From Geotalea sp. SG265 (GTDB lineage: Bacteria > Desulfobacterota > Desulfuromonadia > Geobacterales > Geobacteraceae), in the NCBI RefSeq assembly GCF_022808985.1, contig NZ_JAKZFT010000001.1, positions 248,001 to 312,000 of the forward strand: a stretch of DNA of 64,000 nt, given 5' to 3'. Below the pieces are notes generated by a model. That model saw only the letters and a program-made list of their open reading frames with translations, did not search any database and was not told the DNA's origin. Below, in pieces: positions 27,510-35,916 of this stretch; position 1 is the first letter of the stretch, and every line of letters starts with the position of its first letter. The translations under genes and the position numbers were made by a program.

Positions 27510-30398
27510 TTAAAGCACTGCCTTCAGGTATTTTGTCGTTACGGAACGTTTCTCCCGCTCGACCTCTGCGGGATCGACCTCGACAAATTTCTCGTCGGGC
27601 GTAACCTTGAAGAGCGGCTGTCCTTTCTGGACGATTGTGCCGTCTCCCCCCTGGATGAGGATTTTGTCGATGGTCCCGGCAAAAGGGGCATTGACCTTGT
27701 TGAACATCTTCATGACCTCGATGATGTACAGGGGCTGTCCCTTCTCGAAATGCATCCCTTCCTCCACGAAGGGGGGCATGCCGGGCGCTTCCTGACCATA
27801 GTACATACCGCCGCAGACGGAGACGATCTCGTCAGCCTTGGTTGCCGGAGGAGGCACCAGCACCTTTTTCATGCGGGCCTGCAGATCCGGGTCCGTCAGG
27901 TATTCGGGGATGGTTATCTCAAGGTCCTCCTCGACCCGCAGATCCCAGAACTTCACGTTCACCCCTATCAGGAAGAGCATGCCGAGCAGTTCCAGTCCGG
28001 CCTCATAGCCGAAGTGGGCAGAGCGTGCCTGTTCCCACGTGGCGGCATCTATTCCCCCCTGGGGTTCTTCTTTATGCATCAGTTCGCACAATTGGAAATA
28101 CTCGTCCCGCTGCAGGCCCAGTTTTTCACGGAGGGTGCGCGAGAAGCGGAGGGATTCCTGGAGCAGATCGTTGTCATGTCCCCAGATCACTTCGGCAGCC
28201 GGTTTGTGGGGACGGAACGACATGTGAAGATACTCATAGGTATCGTTCAGAACGCCGAGTGGATTCCTTAGCCAGACCACCTTGCCGTTGTCGATGCGGA
28301 AATTCTTGGTGTTCATGCACAACCAGCCGGACAGCAGGTGGGGATCGCCGAGCAGCCTTTCCATCGGCCGCGTGATGAGGGTTCCCTTGCGGTCGATCAG
28401 GGCCGACATGTTTTTAGCAACCTTGGGGTCGTCGGGGAACTGATCCGCTATCAGCTTGGCGTAGTGCTTCTTCATCTGCAGGAAGGCGTAAACAGGATCA
28501 AGCTTGTTGGCCTCCTCCTTCAAAGTGCCGACCAGCGTTAGATAAGGAACGACGAAACGGGTCGTCGGTTTGGCCATGACATTGGTGCCGAGGAACCAGT
28601 TGACGAGGCCGTAGTGGAACTCCAGGTTAGTGGCCATGTCGCTGCCGCGCAGGGTTGTGCTGCGAATGACCTCGGACATGCACTCGTAGCTGTCGCGACG
28701 GTTCTCACCCTTGGTGAGCAGCAAAGCGATATTGGAATCATAGGCACCGGCAACCTTGTACTTGACGAAAATGCCGGTATCGGGGTTGAGCATGCTGATC
28801 CCCTGGTCGTCGCGGATCTCACCGTCGATCGGCTTCGACCAGTAGCGGATCATGCCCCCCGCATGGGGCGACAGCGAGTCATCGGTGGCATTGAGGCGGG
28901 CCTCAACGGATGCATTGAAACGGGGGATTCGCTCTGGCTTGGGCAGGCGCTCCTTGTGCCGTGCAAGCAGGGCCATGGCCTCCACCAGCGACTCGACGAC
29001 AAAGAAGTCGTTCTTGTCTTTGGGGTTGGAGAACTTCAAACTGTAGCAAAGCTCGGTTACCCGGTGCTCCACCTGAATCCTGGTGTTGACTTCCATAAAG
29101 AAATGGCGGTCACGGTCAACGATGCACTCGAAGGTGGAGGCGGAGTCAAGGCCGACTGCCTTGCCGAAACGCTCCGATTCCTCTTCCATGCGCTTCAGAA
29201 CCTTCAGGTCGCTCTCAAGCGCCTTGGCTTCGCTCTTGCTGCCCGCCGCTTTGGCCCTCTCTATGGCAGCCAACAATCCTTCCTGCGTGACCGAGACCTC
29301 CAGCAGCTTCTGCTCATGCATCTGCAGAGAACAGTCACGGCCACCCAGGGCAATGCACCAGTCGCCGTTGCCCAGGAGTTGGATCTCGTTGTGGCGGGTC
29401 TGCTCGATATTCAGCTCGATAAGGACGTTTTTGTTGTCACCGACGCCGTTGGCCTTGACCTCGTTGAGAATCTCGCGGACCAGGGTCGGCGCCTCGGCTG
29501 CAGCAGCGGCAATGGCCTTGTCATCCGCTTTTTTCAGCGGCAGCAGCGACGCGCCGAGAATACGCTGTCCTTTGCCTCCACCGCCGCCGATGGCCTTGAG
29601 ACGCACCCGGCTCTGGGGGTATTTCTTGAACATATCAGCTACTTCGGCCTGAACCTGCGCGCAGAGCTCTTCTATGGAGAAAAGATCCACTCCTTTGGCA
29701 TAGGAAGCGTAAAGGATATGGTCGGCCAGGTCCTCCAGGGAGATTGACGCATCATTGAGGACTTTCTCGTCGCAGTTGAAACCATCAGACTTTGCCAAGG
29801 CCAACAGCTTTTCGCGGGTCGGGTGTTTCTTGATCAGGGTGCGGGCGGTGACGTTGTCGATACCGGGGGTGACGCTGACGTTGACGGAGAGGGCCGTCCG
29901 TTTGGCTTCGTCTTTCTTGCCCGCTCCCGCCTGGGTGGCTGAGCATGGACCGATGAATTTCAGCCCGGCAGCTTCGATGGCGGCGACAAACTCCTCGTCT
30001 TCAGCCATGAATCCATATCCGGCAAAGATGGAGTCGTAGCCGTTATCCTTGGCGATGCTGATGATCTGGTGGATACGCTCGACCCGTTCCTCCTTGCTGG
30101 CGCCGGTATAGTCGGGAACGCGGTGAACGCGGTGCGGATCGGTCAACTGGCGCAATTCCGGAGCAAGGGCGTTTGGGTAGACTATGGAATCTTTCTCCGA
30201 CAGCAGGATACCGTAATGGGTGATCCCCATCTCCTGATAGACATCCATTGCTTCCTTACGGATCGGGCCGCGACAGACGATGAGGGGCTTGAGATCTTCG
30301 CAGGAAAAGGAACTCACCCATTCGGATGGTGACTTGCCCAGCCGGCGGTCCTTATGAATGAGCGGGTTCTTGACGTAGTACTCAGAGGTTTGTTTCAT
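27510..30398 (-). CDS. Biotin carboxylase / biotin carrier fusion, alpha subunit of an acyl-CoA carboxylase
   Basis: A 962-residue protein by this start (ATG 30398, after GGAGATGGAG). Residues 1-560 are a biotin carboxylase: ATP-grasp loop KAIGGGGGKG, HNEIQLLG, GRDCSLQMHEQK and catalytic EVNTRIQVEHRVTE. The C-terminal 80 residues are a biotinyl domain with the biotinylated Lys in EVMKMFNKV. It carboxylates its own biotin with ATP and bicarbonate and passes CO2 to the carboxyltransferase encoded upstream. Compared with the usual enzyme about 60 extra residues lie before the GGGGGKG loop, and a long helical region of about 250 residues precedes the biotinyl domain. Substrate is most likely propionyl-CoA given the mutase and epimerase nearby; acetyl-CoA is possible. 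Confidence 0.88.
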   Translation of the reverse strand: MKQTSEYYVKNPLIHKDRRLGKSPSEWVSSFSCEDLKPLIVCRGPIRKEAMDVYQEMGITHYGILLSEKDSIVYPNALAPELRQLTDPHRVHRVPDYTGASKEERVERIHQIISIAKDNGYDSIFAGYGFMAEDEEFVAAIEAAGLKFIGPCSATQAGAGKKDEAKRTALSVNVSVTPGIDNVTARTLIKKHPTREKLLALAKSDGFNCDEKVLNDASISLEDLADHILYASYAKGVDLFSIEELCAQVQAEVADMFKKYPQSRVRLKAIGGGGGKGQRILGASLLPLKKADDKAIAAAAAEAPTLVREILNEVKANGVGDNKNVLIELNIEQTRHNEIQLLGNGDWCIALGGRDCSLQMHEQKLLEVSVTQEGLLAAIERAKAAGSKSEAKALESDLKVLKRMEEESERFGKAVGLDSASTFECIVDRDRHFFMEVNTRIQVEHRVTELCYSLKFSNPKDKNDFFVVESLVEAMALLARHKERLPKPERIPRFNASVEARLNATDDSLSPHAGGMIRYWSKPIDGEIRDDQGISMLNPDTGIFVKYKVAGAYDSNIALLLTKGENRRDSYECMSEVIRSTTLRGSDMATNLEFHYGLVNWFLGTNVMAKPTTRFVVPYLTLVGTLKEEANKLDPVYAFLQMKKHYAKLIADQFPDDPKVAKNMSALIDRKGTLITRPMERLLGDPHLLSGWLCMNTKNFRIDNGKVVWLRNPLGVLNDTYEYLHMSFRPHKPAAEVIWGHDNDLLQESLRFSRTLREKLGLQRDEYFQLCELMHKEEPQGGIDAATWEQARSAHFGYEAGLELLGMLFLIGVNVKFWDLRVEEDLEITIPEYLTDPDLQARMKKVLVPPPATKADEIVSVCGGMYYGQEAPGMPPFVEEGMHFEKGQPLYIIEVMKMFNKVNAPFAGTIDKILIQGGDGTIVQKGQPLFKVTPDEKFVEVDPAEVEREKRSVTTKYLKAVL

Positions 30399-30504
30399 TG
30401 GTCTCCATCTCCAATCCATTGGATAATTAAAGTCAGAAGCAATCAGACATGCACCCTCTGCCGGTCAGACGGAAAAGCCGTGTGCAGGCGAGGGCTTTTC
30501 TCGC

Positions 30505-32229
30505 CTAGTGGAACTCGCGCTGTACCGCCTGCATGGGGCCGGGCTTGTAATGCCTGAGGAAGAAGTTCAGGTTCTCGCCGAGCACCTTGCGCAGATCGGT
30601 GGGCATAACCAGCGAGGAGATGGAACCGAGGCTGAGCGCCTCCTTGGGATTCATCAGCTCCTTCTCGTAGCGCAGGTTGAGGGCTGCTTCCTGGGTCCTG
30701 AGCCATTCCGCCGCTTCCTTTTCGGCATCGCTCTTGGCGGCATCCTCCTTGACCCCCGCCTCGACACGCTGCAGAGTGCCGCGCTTGACCCGCTCGGCGA
30801 CTTCTGTACGCAGCTTGCGCAGTTCGTCCTTATAGACGAATTCCTTGCCTGCCGGTCCCATAACCGCCAGACGGGTGGTGGGCAGTGCAAGAACCAGGTC
30901 GGCGCCGGTCGGATAGTTGTTGTAGGAAGCATAGGCGCCGCCGTAAGCATTGCGAAGAATCAGCAGGATGCGTGGTGTGCGGATATCGACGATGGAATCG
31001 AGCATGGCCCGGCCGGCCTGGACGATGCCGCGCGCCTCCTGCTCGCGTCCCGGAAGGAAGCCGGTTGTATCTTCCATGAAGATGATGGGGATGTTGTAGA
31101 TGTTGCAGAAGCGGTTGAAGCGGGCAATCTTGTAAGCGGCATCAACGTCGATCTGGCCTGAGTCCACCGCACTGTTGTTGGCGACAAAGCCGACGACATT
31201 GCCCCCAAGGCGACCGAAGGCGGTGACGGCGTTCCTGGCACGGTTCGGCTGCATTTCAAAATAGTCACCGTGGTCGCAGATCTGCTGAATGATGATGGAG
31301 ACATCGAAGGGGGTATTGAACCCGGTCGGCGAGTTGAAGGCTTTCTTGAGCAGCGTATTGATCTCCCAGGTCTTGCGGTCCAGAGGATCGCTCGTCGGCT
31401 GGAAAGGAGCCATGACGCTGTTGTTGTCAGGGAGATAATTGAGGAGCATGACGGCAGTCCGCAGGGCACCCACTTCGTCTTCGACGGTCAGGTCGGCAAC
31501 GCCGGATTGGCCGTGGACATTGGGGCCGCCCAGATCCTCGGGGGTGACGTCCTCACCCAGCACCGATTTGACGACGCCGGGACCGGTCAGGCCGAAAAAG
31601 GTATCCTTGGGCTGGATGACAAAGCTTCCCTGCCGCGGCAAATAGCTGCCGCCACCGGCGTTGAAACCGAACATGCACATGATGCTGGGAACGACGCCAC
31701 TGATTTTGCGAAGCGCCGTGAATGCCTCGGCGTAGCCGTCCAGTCCGCCGACACCGGCAGGAACGAAGGCGCCGGCACTGTCGTTCATGCCGATGAGCGG
31801 AATCCCTTTTTCCCCGGCCATCTGGAACAGGCGAGCCAGCTTGTTGCCGTTGGTGGCATCCATGGAACCGGCGCGGACGGTGAAGTCATGGCCGTAAACC
31901 GCCACATCGCGGCCGTGGATATTGAGAATACCGGTGACCAGCGAGGCACCGTCCAGGTTCTTGCCCCAGTTCTGGAAGAGAATGTTTGGCTCCAGCTCGG
32001 TCAGAACCCGGATCCTTTCCCAGACGGTCATCCGCTTCTTGAAGTGCTGCTTCTCGATCTGATCGATGCTCACCGACTTGATGGGGCGCTGGATCAGGTC
32101 GTAGCCCTCCTTCATGGCCTCTTCATAGCCCCCCTCGGCACGGGAGATCTCACCGGGAATGTTGAAATCGACTTTCTCATCCGGGGCAAAAGGGTTCTTC
32201 AGTGAAGGTTTAATCGCTTTTTTGGACAT
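30505..32229 (-). CDS. Acyl-CoA carboxylase carboxyltransferase (beta) subunit
   Basis: A 574-residue enzyme of the PccB/MccB type. I start at ATG 32229, nine bases after GGAAGG; an ATG at 32238 sits directly against that site. Two crotonase-like halves are visible. The first has the acyl-CoA oxyanion region ([21 protein letters not shown] and [17 protein letters not shown]); the second has the carboxybiotin side ([17 protein letters not shown] and [20 protein letters not shown]). It is upstream of the biotin carboxylase fusion in one operon, with 106 bp between them that contain an 8-bp inverted repeat, GAAAAGCC/GGCTTTTC. An XRE-cupin regulator gene precedes the operon. Propionyl-CoA is the likely acceptor by context. 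Confidence 0.92.
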   Translation of the reverse strand: MSKKAIKPSLKNPFAPDEKVDFNIPGEISRAEGGYEEAMKEGYDLIQRPIKSVSIDQIEKQHFKKRMTVWERIRVLTELEPNILFQNWGKNLDGASLVTGILNIHGRDVAVYGHDFTVRAGSMDATNGNKLARLFQMAGEKGIPLIGMNDSAGAFVPAGVGGLDGYAEAFTALRKISGVVPSIMCMFGFNAGGGSYLPRQGSFVIQPKDTFFGLTGPGVVKSVLGEDVTPEDLGGPNVHGQSGVADLTVEDEVGALRTAVMLLNYLPDNNSVMAPFQPTSDPLDRKTWEINTLLKKAFNSPTGFNTPFDVSIIIQQICDHGDYFEMQPNRARNAVTAFGRLGGNVVGFVANNSAVDSGQIDVDAAYKIARFNRFCNIYNIPIIFMEDTTGFLPGREQEARGIVQAGRAMLDSIVDIRTPRILLILRNAYGGAYASYNNYPTGADLVLALPTTRLAVMGPAGKEFVYKDELRKLRTEVAERVKRGTLQRVEAGVKEDAAKSDAEKEAAEWLRTQEAALNLRYEKELMNPKEALSLGSISSLVMPTDLRKVLGENLNFFLRHYKPGPMQAVQREFH

Positions 32230-32279
32230 CTCCGTCATCCTTCCGGTATTTGGATTGTTTTCAGCAATATTTTGAAGCA

Positions 32280-32307
32280 AGCATAATGAAAATCATTTTG
32301 TTTTCAA
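32280..32307 (-). promoter_or_regulatory. Promoter of the acyl-CoA carboxylase operon
   Basis: On the minus strand TTGAAA, 16 bases, TATGCT. The spacer carries a TGAAAA/TTTTCA inverted repeat that could be an operator, possibly for the XRE-cupin regulator encoded just upstream. Confidence 0.55.
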
Positions 32308-32373
32308 AGTTACACCAAGGGAGATGGTGAATGGGCAACTTCGGCGGGGGTGAAACTAGATTCGTCGCTGCGT

Positions 32374-32937
32374 TTATCTGGTTACAACGGCAAGCACCTT
32401 TACCTCCGAGCCGTCCTTGGAGAGAAGGCGGTGCTTGAGGGAAGAATCGAAGTAGACGCAGTCCCCCTCTTCGAGAGTGATGCGCTCGTCGTCCAGGAGA
32501 AGTTCAGCATTGCCCTGCATGATGAAAAGAAACTCCTCGCCGTCGTGGCTGTAGGTGTTTTCCTCGGCCGCCTTTTCCGCAACGGAGAGCAGAAAGGGCT
32601 CCATCTTCTTGTTCTGCTTCCTGAACGACAGGGATTCGTAGGAATAGCCCTGGCTGGTTCCGGAGCGGGAGATGACGCGGGGAATCAGCTTGCGCTCCCC
32701 TTTCCGTACCACCTCGAACCGGCACTCCTCTTCGTCCTCGGCGAAGAACATGCCGACCTTGACGTCGAAGAACTTGGCGATCTTCGAGAGGGTGGCGATC
32801 GGCGGAGAAACGTTATTGTTTTCGATCTGCGATATGAGCGCCGGCGAAAAACCGGTTTCCTTTGCAACGGCCTGAAGTGTTAATTTTTTTGCAAGGCGCA
32901 GCTTTTTTATCTTTGCTCCGATGTTATAATCGGTCAT
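32374..32937 (-). CDS. XRE-family transcriptional regulator with C-terminal cupin domain
   Basis: A 187-residue regulator. Residues 8-62 are a Cro/C1-type helix-turn-helix (IKKLRLAKKLTLQAVAKETG, then SPALISQIENNNVSPPIATL). Residues 110-185 form a cupin_2 barrel (SHDGEEFLFIMQGNAELLLD, EEGDCVYFDSSLKHRL). Members of this group bind small ligands in the cupin and often control genes beside them in acyl-CoA, amino-acid or polyamine metabolism. Its promoter holds an inverted repeat over the -10 box, suggesting autoregulation. The likely target is the carboxylase operon starting 144 bp downstream; the ligand is unknown. Confidence 0.92.
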   Translation of the reverse strand: MTDYNIGAKIKKLRLAKKLTLQAVAKETGFSPALISQIENNNVSPPIATLSKIAKFFDVKVGMFFAEDEEECRFEVVRKGERKLIPRVISRSGTSQGYSYESLSFRKQNKKMEPFLLSVAEKAAEENTYSHDGEEFLFIMQGNAELLLDDERITLEEGDCVYFDSSLKHRLLSKDGSEVKVLAVVTR

Positions 32938-32971
32938 TTAAAGCCTCAAAAAATAAAACCTATTTTTATTT

Positions 32972-33007
32972 TTCGGAATACATACCGAATTTAGATTCCA
33001 ATGTCAA
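32972..33007 (-). promoter_or_regulatory. Promoter and probable operator of the XRE-cupin regulator
   Basis: On the minus strand TTGACA (33002-33007), 17 bases, TATGTA (32979-32984). An inverted repeat TTCGG-N8-CCGAA (32972-32989) covers the -10 box, a position typical for repression, so the regulator may repress itself here. Confidence 0.6.
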
Positions 33008-33090
33008 TAAAAAAAATTTCACTAATAATAAAATCCTGACATTAAATCAAGGATTTAAAGGAAACTGAAATACTTTTACTGTTATGAAAA

Positions 33091-34356
33091 TCAGTTTCCG
33101 ATCTTTCGCGCCAGAACCTCCAGTGTATGCAGCACACGGGTAGGCGCGCCGCTTTGCTTCAGTCCGTCGGTCAGCTGCATCATACAGCCGGGACAGCCGG
33201 TAACGACGGCGTCGGCTCCCGTTTGCCTGATTGCCTCACTTTTACCCGCATTTATCTGCATGGAGCGATCATAGTGATAGACGTTGAAGGTCCCCCCCAG
33301 GCCGCAGCACTTGTCGGCACCCTCCATTTCCACCAGCTGCACGCCGGTCGCCGCCTTGAGCAGTTCCCTGGGCTGCCGGGTAATGGCCCGGGTACGCAAA
33401 TGGCAGGGATCGTGATAGGTGATTTTCATGGCATCGCCGGCACCAGTCTCCTCCGGATGGAGGCCCAGCTTCTGCAGAAGCACCGCGGCATCCACCGTCT
33501 TTTCCGCCAGGGCCTGCAGGCGCTGCAACAGCTCTGGGTTCCGCTTCCCCACCACCGTCGGATAGAACTTGTGCAAGGCACCGCCGCAGGTGGCACAGGC
33601 AGTCACCACATAGTCGGCTTCGTGTTTCTCCAGGATGGCGAGATTCCGCCCGGCCAGTTCCCGCACCGTCTCCATATCGCCGCCGGACATGCCCGGCAGA
33701 CCGCAGCATTGTTGATCCTTGGGAATGATCACTGTGCAGCCCAGATGGCGAAAGAGTGCCAGGGCAGCCTCTCCCACCTCCGTGTAGACAAAATTGGTCA
33801 TGCAGCCGACAAAATAAACGATACGAGGCTTGCCAGGCTCACCCTGGATGATTTCGGGATGGCGGGACAAGAAAGGCTTCTTGGCCAATTGGGGGATATG
33901 ACGTTTGCCGCCGATGAAGGGCAGAGGAAAGCGCAGCCGCAGGCCCGATGTTGCCGGCACCTTGCGAAAGAAGAGCGGCCCGAGCAGGGCAGCCATAGCC
34001 GCGCCCATGCTCATCATCCGACGATTCTTGATGATCCGCCCGACAGCCTTGTGGAAAGTCGTCAGTCCCCGCTGTTCGGCCAGAGCCTCGCGGGCGGCAA
34101 CGACGATCTCGTCGGTCGGCACTTCATTGGGACATTTCTCCACGCAGCTGCCGCAAAGCAGGCACTTGGACATGGCCAGATAGGTCTGGTCGTCCAGCTC
34201 GATATCCTTGGCAAGCAGATGCTGGGAAAGGGCCACCTTGCCCCTGGCTACCGCCGGCTCGCGCTGAAAAGCAGCGAAAGCCGGGCAGTGAGCCCGGCAG
34301 GCGCCGCACTTGACGCATTTCTTCAGGTCTTTCTCAACTCTCTTCATTGGGTCCAT
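33091..34356 (-). CDS. Iron-sulfur subunit of a glycolate/lactate oxidase (GlcF-like)
   Basis: A 421-residue protein. ATG 34356 is chosen because AAGG lies six bases upstream; an ATG three codons later is possible. Two [4Fe-4S] clusters are encoded near the N-terminus (CVKCGACRAHCP and CLLCGSCVEKCP). Two CCG-type Cys-rich domains follow (ending QQCCGLPG and DKCCGLGG), as in GlcF, GlpC and heterodisulfide reductase subunit B. It would pass electrons from the FAD subunit encoded just upstream into the quinone pool. The pair sits with larA, which favours D-lactate over glycolate as substrate. A 7-bp repeat array fills the gap to the FAD-subunit gene. Confidence 0.9.
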   Translation of the reverse strand: MDPMKRVEKDLKKCVKCGACRAHCPAFAAFQREPAVARGKVALSQHLLAKDIELDDQTYLAMSKCLLCGSCVEKCPNEVPTDEIVVAAREALAEQRGLTTFHKAVGRIIKNRRMMSMGAAMAALLGPLFFRKVPATSGLRLRFPLPFIGGKRHIPQLAKKPFLSRHPEIIQGEPGKPRIVYFVGCMTNFVYTEVGEAALALFRHLGCTVIIPKDQQCCGLPGMSGGDMETVRELAGRNLAILEKHEADYVVTACATCGGALHKFYPTVVGKRNPELLQRLQALAEKTVDAAVLLQKLGLHPEETGAGDAMKITYHDPCHLRTRAITRQPRELLKAATGVQLVEMEGADKCCGLGGTFNVYHYDRSMQINAGKSEAIRQTGADAVVTGCPGCMMQLTDGLKQSGAPTRVLHTLEVLARKIGN

Positions 34357-34366
34357 ATAAAACCTT

Positions 34367-34442
34367 GTGAGGGGTGAGACGGGAGGAGGAAAGAGCGGAA
34401 ACAAAAGCCTTTGCACCTCACTCCTTTCTCCTAACACCTCAC
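34367..34442 (-). repeat. Pair of 7-bp tandem repeat arrays between the FAD and Fe-S subunit genes
   Basis: Plus-strand units at 34367-34394: GTGAGGG, GTGAGAC, GGGAGGA, GGAAAGA. Units at 34415-34442: ACCTCAC, TCCTTTC, TCCTAAC, ACCTCAC. The two blocks are roughly complementary, so the RNA could fold into a hairpin. The array fills most of the 91-bp gap. Period and layout match the array at 35846-35916, although the unit sequence differs. Confidence 0.65.
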
Positions 34443-34447
34443 TGTCT

Positions 34448-35827
34448 TTACAACGGGAACATTTTGCCCGGATTCAGAATGTTATTGGGATCCAGCGCCT
34501 TCTTGACCGCCTGCATGGCCGCCAGCTGCGCCCCCTTCAGCTCCAGATGGATATAGGGCTGCTTGGCCAGCCCCACGCCGTGTTCTCCGGACATGGTACC
34601 GTTCAGATCGAGGGCGGCCTGGAAAACCTCGCCGATGGCACGGTGGGCCTTTTCCTCCATACCGGGAACGGTCTTGTCGATCATGACGTTGACATGGATA
34701 TTGCCGTCACCGGCATGGCCGAAGTTGACGATGGGGATGTCGTAGCGCTGCTGGATCTTGTCGATGCTGCGGATGACATCGGGCACCTTGCTCCGCGGTA
34801 CGACGATGTCCTCGTTGAATTTGTCGGGATTGACATCGCGTAGGGATGGCGAAACCAGCCGACGCACCTTCCACAGGGCTTCGGATTCGGCCGCATCCTT
34901 AGCCACCTTGCATTCCACCAGCCCCAGCGGCTTTACCAGCTCCTGGATGCGGGCCGCCTGTTTTTCGATCAGTTCCCGGTCGCCGTCCACTTCTATGATG
35001 AGCACAGCCCGGCCATTTTCGGGAATGCCCAGATTGAAGCGCTTTTCCACGCACTGCAGGGTGGCGTAGTCCATGAATTCCAGGGTTGTGGGGATGATCT
35101 TATTGCCGATGATAGTCGAAACCGCCCTGGCCGCACCGTCGATGGAATCGAAAATGGTGAGCATGGTCTTCTTCGCCTCGGGGAGCGGCAGCAGCTTTAG
35201 GATGATCTTGGTGATGACACCCAGGGTCCCCTCCGAACCACACAAGAGGCGGGTCAGATCGTACCCCACGACCCCCTTGTAGGTCTCGCCACCGGTGCGG
35301 ATGACCTCCCCCGTCGGCAGCACCACCTCAAGCCCCATGACAAAATCGCGGGTCACCCCGTATTTGACGCAGCGAGGCCCCCCGGCGTTCTCCGAGACAT
35401 TGCCCCCCAGGGTGGAAAACTTCAGGGAGGCCGGGTCTGGAGGATAGAAGAGTCCCTGTTTCTCAACCGCCATCTGGAACTGTTCGGTCACCACTCCCGG
35501 TTCGACCTCCGCAATGAGATTTTCCGTATCTATGCGCAGAATGCGGTTCAAGCGGGTAACGACGAGCACTATGCCACCCCCCTTTGGGAGGGCGCCACCG
35601 GTAAAACCACTGCCGGCACCGCGGGGAAATACACGGATCTTTTCAGCATTGGCAAGCTTCAGGACCTGTGCGATCTCGTCCACGCTTCCCGGATGGACCA
35701 CCGCATCGGGAAGAAATTCCATCTGGGTGGCGTCATAACCGTAACAGAGCAGGTCCTGGCGCTCAGTGGCAACATTCTCGCTGCCGACAATGGCCTTTAT
35801 ATTTTCCAGTATTCGTGATTCAAGCAT
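34448..35827 (-). CDS. FAD-linked oxidase subunit of a glycolate/D-lactate dehydrogenase (GlcD-like)
   Basis: A 459-residue flavoprotein. ATG 35827 is favoured (AGAGG five bases upstream) over GTG 35833. It has the FAD_binding_4 domain with PRGAGSGFTGGALP and PPDPASLKFSTLGGNVSENAGGPRCVKYG, and the FAD-oxidase C domain with the metal-binding His in FGHAGDGNIHVN and GEHGVGLAKQ. This family oxidises 2-hydroxy acids (glycolate, D-lactate) without oxygen as acceptor. It lies between larA and the GlcF-like gene, all leftward, so D-lactate is the likely substrate. Confidence 0.92.
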   Translation of the reverse strand: MLESRILENIKAIVGSENVATERQDLLCYGYDATQMEFLPDAVVHPGSVDEIAQVLKLANAEKIRVFPRGAGSGFTGGALPKGGGIVLVVTRLNRILRIDTENLIAEVEPGVVTEQFQMAVEKQGLFYPPDPASLKFSTLGGNVSENAGGPRCVKYGVTRDFVMGLEVVLPTGEVIRTGGETYKGVVGYDLTRLLCGSEGTLGVITKIILKLLPLPEAKKTMLTIFDSIDGAARAVSTIIGNKIIPTTLEFMDYATLQCVEKRFNLGIPENGRAVLIIEVDGDRELIEKQAARIQELVKPLGLVECKVAKDAAESEALWKVRRLVSPSLRDVNPDKFNEDIVVPRSKVPDVIRSIDKIQQRYDIPIVNFGHAGDGNIHVNVMIDKTVPGMEEKAHRAIGEVFQAALDLNGTMSGEHGVGLAKQPYIHLELKGAQLAAMQAVKKALDPNNILNPGKMFPL

Positions 35828-35845
35828 GCGCACCTCTTCAACATC

Positions 35846-35916
35846 TATGTTCTATGTTCTAGGTTCTATGTTCAACGCTCTTTTCAACCAGGAACCTAGA
35901 ACTTAGAACCTTGAAC
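35846..35916 (-). repeat. Pair of inverted 7-bp tandem repeat arrays at the larA-glcD junction
   Basis: Plus strand 35846-35873 is four units: TATGTTC, TATGTTC, TAGGTTC, TATGTTC. Plus strand 35882-35916 is five units: TTTCAAC, CAGGAAC, CTAGAAC, TTAGAAC, CTTGAAC. The second block is the approximate reverse complement of the first, giving a hairpin whose arms are themselves tandem repeats. The second block runs into larA and encodes its last residues and stop codon. Confidence 0.75.

Noticed and set aside
28614-29747. 377-codon open frame antisense to the biotin carboxylase gene
   Set aside because: No domain, signal or ribosome binding site; the opposite frame is a complete biotin carboxylase.
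27510-30398. Pyruvate carboxylase
   Set aside because: The central HMGL-like carboxyltransferase domain is missing, and a separate acyl-CoA carboxyltransferase gene lies upstream.
33127-34377. 416-codon open frame antisense to the Fe-S subunit gene
   Set aside because: Composition is that of an antisense shadow (many His, Gln and Leu) and the true gene shows all cluster motifs.
35846-35916. Possible CRISPR array
   Set aside because: Units are 7 bp with no spacers; they are short tandem repeats.
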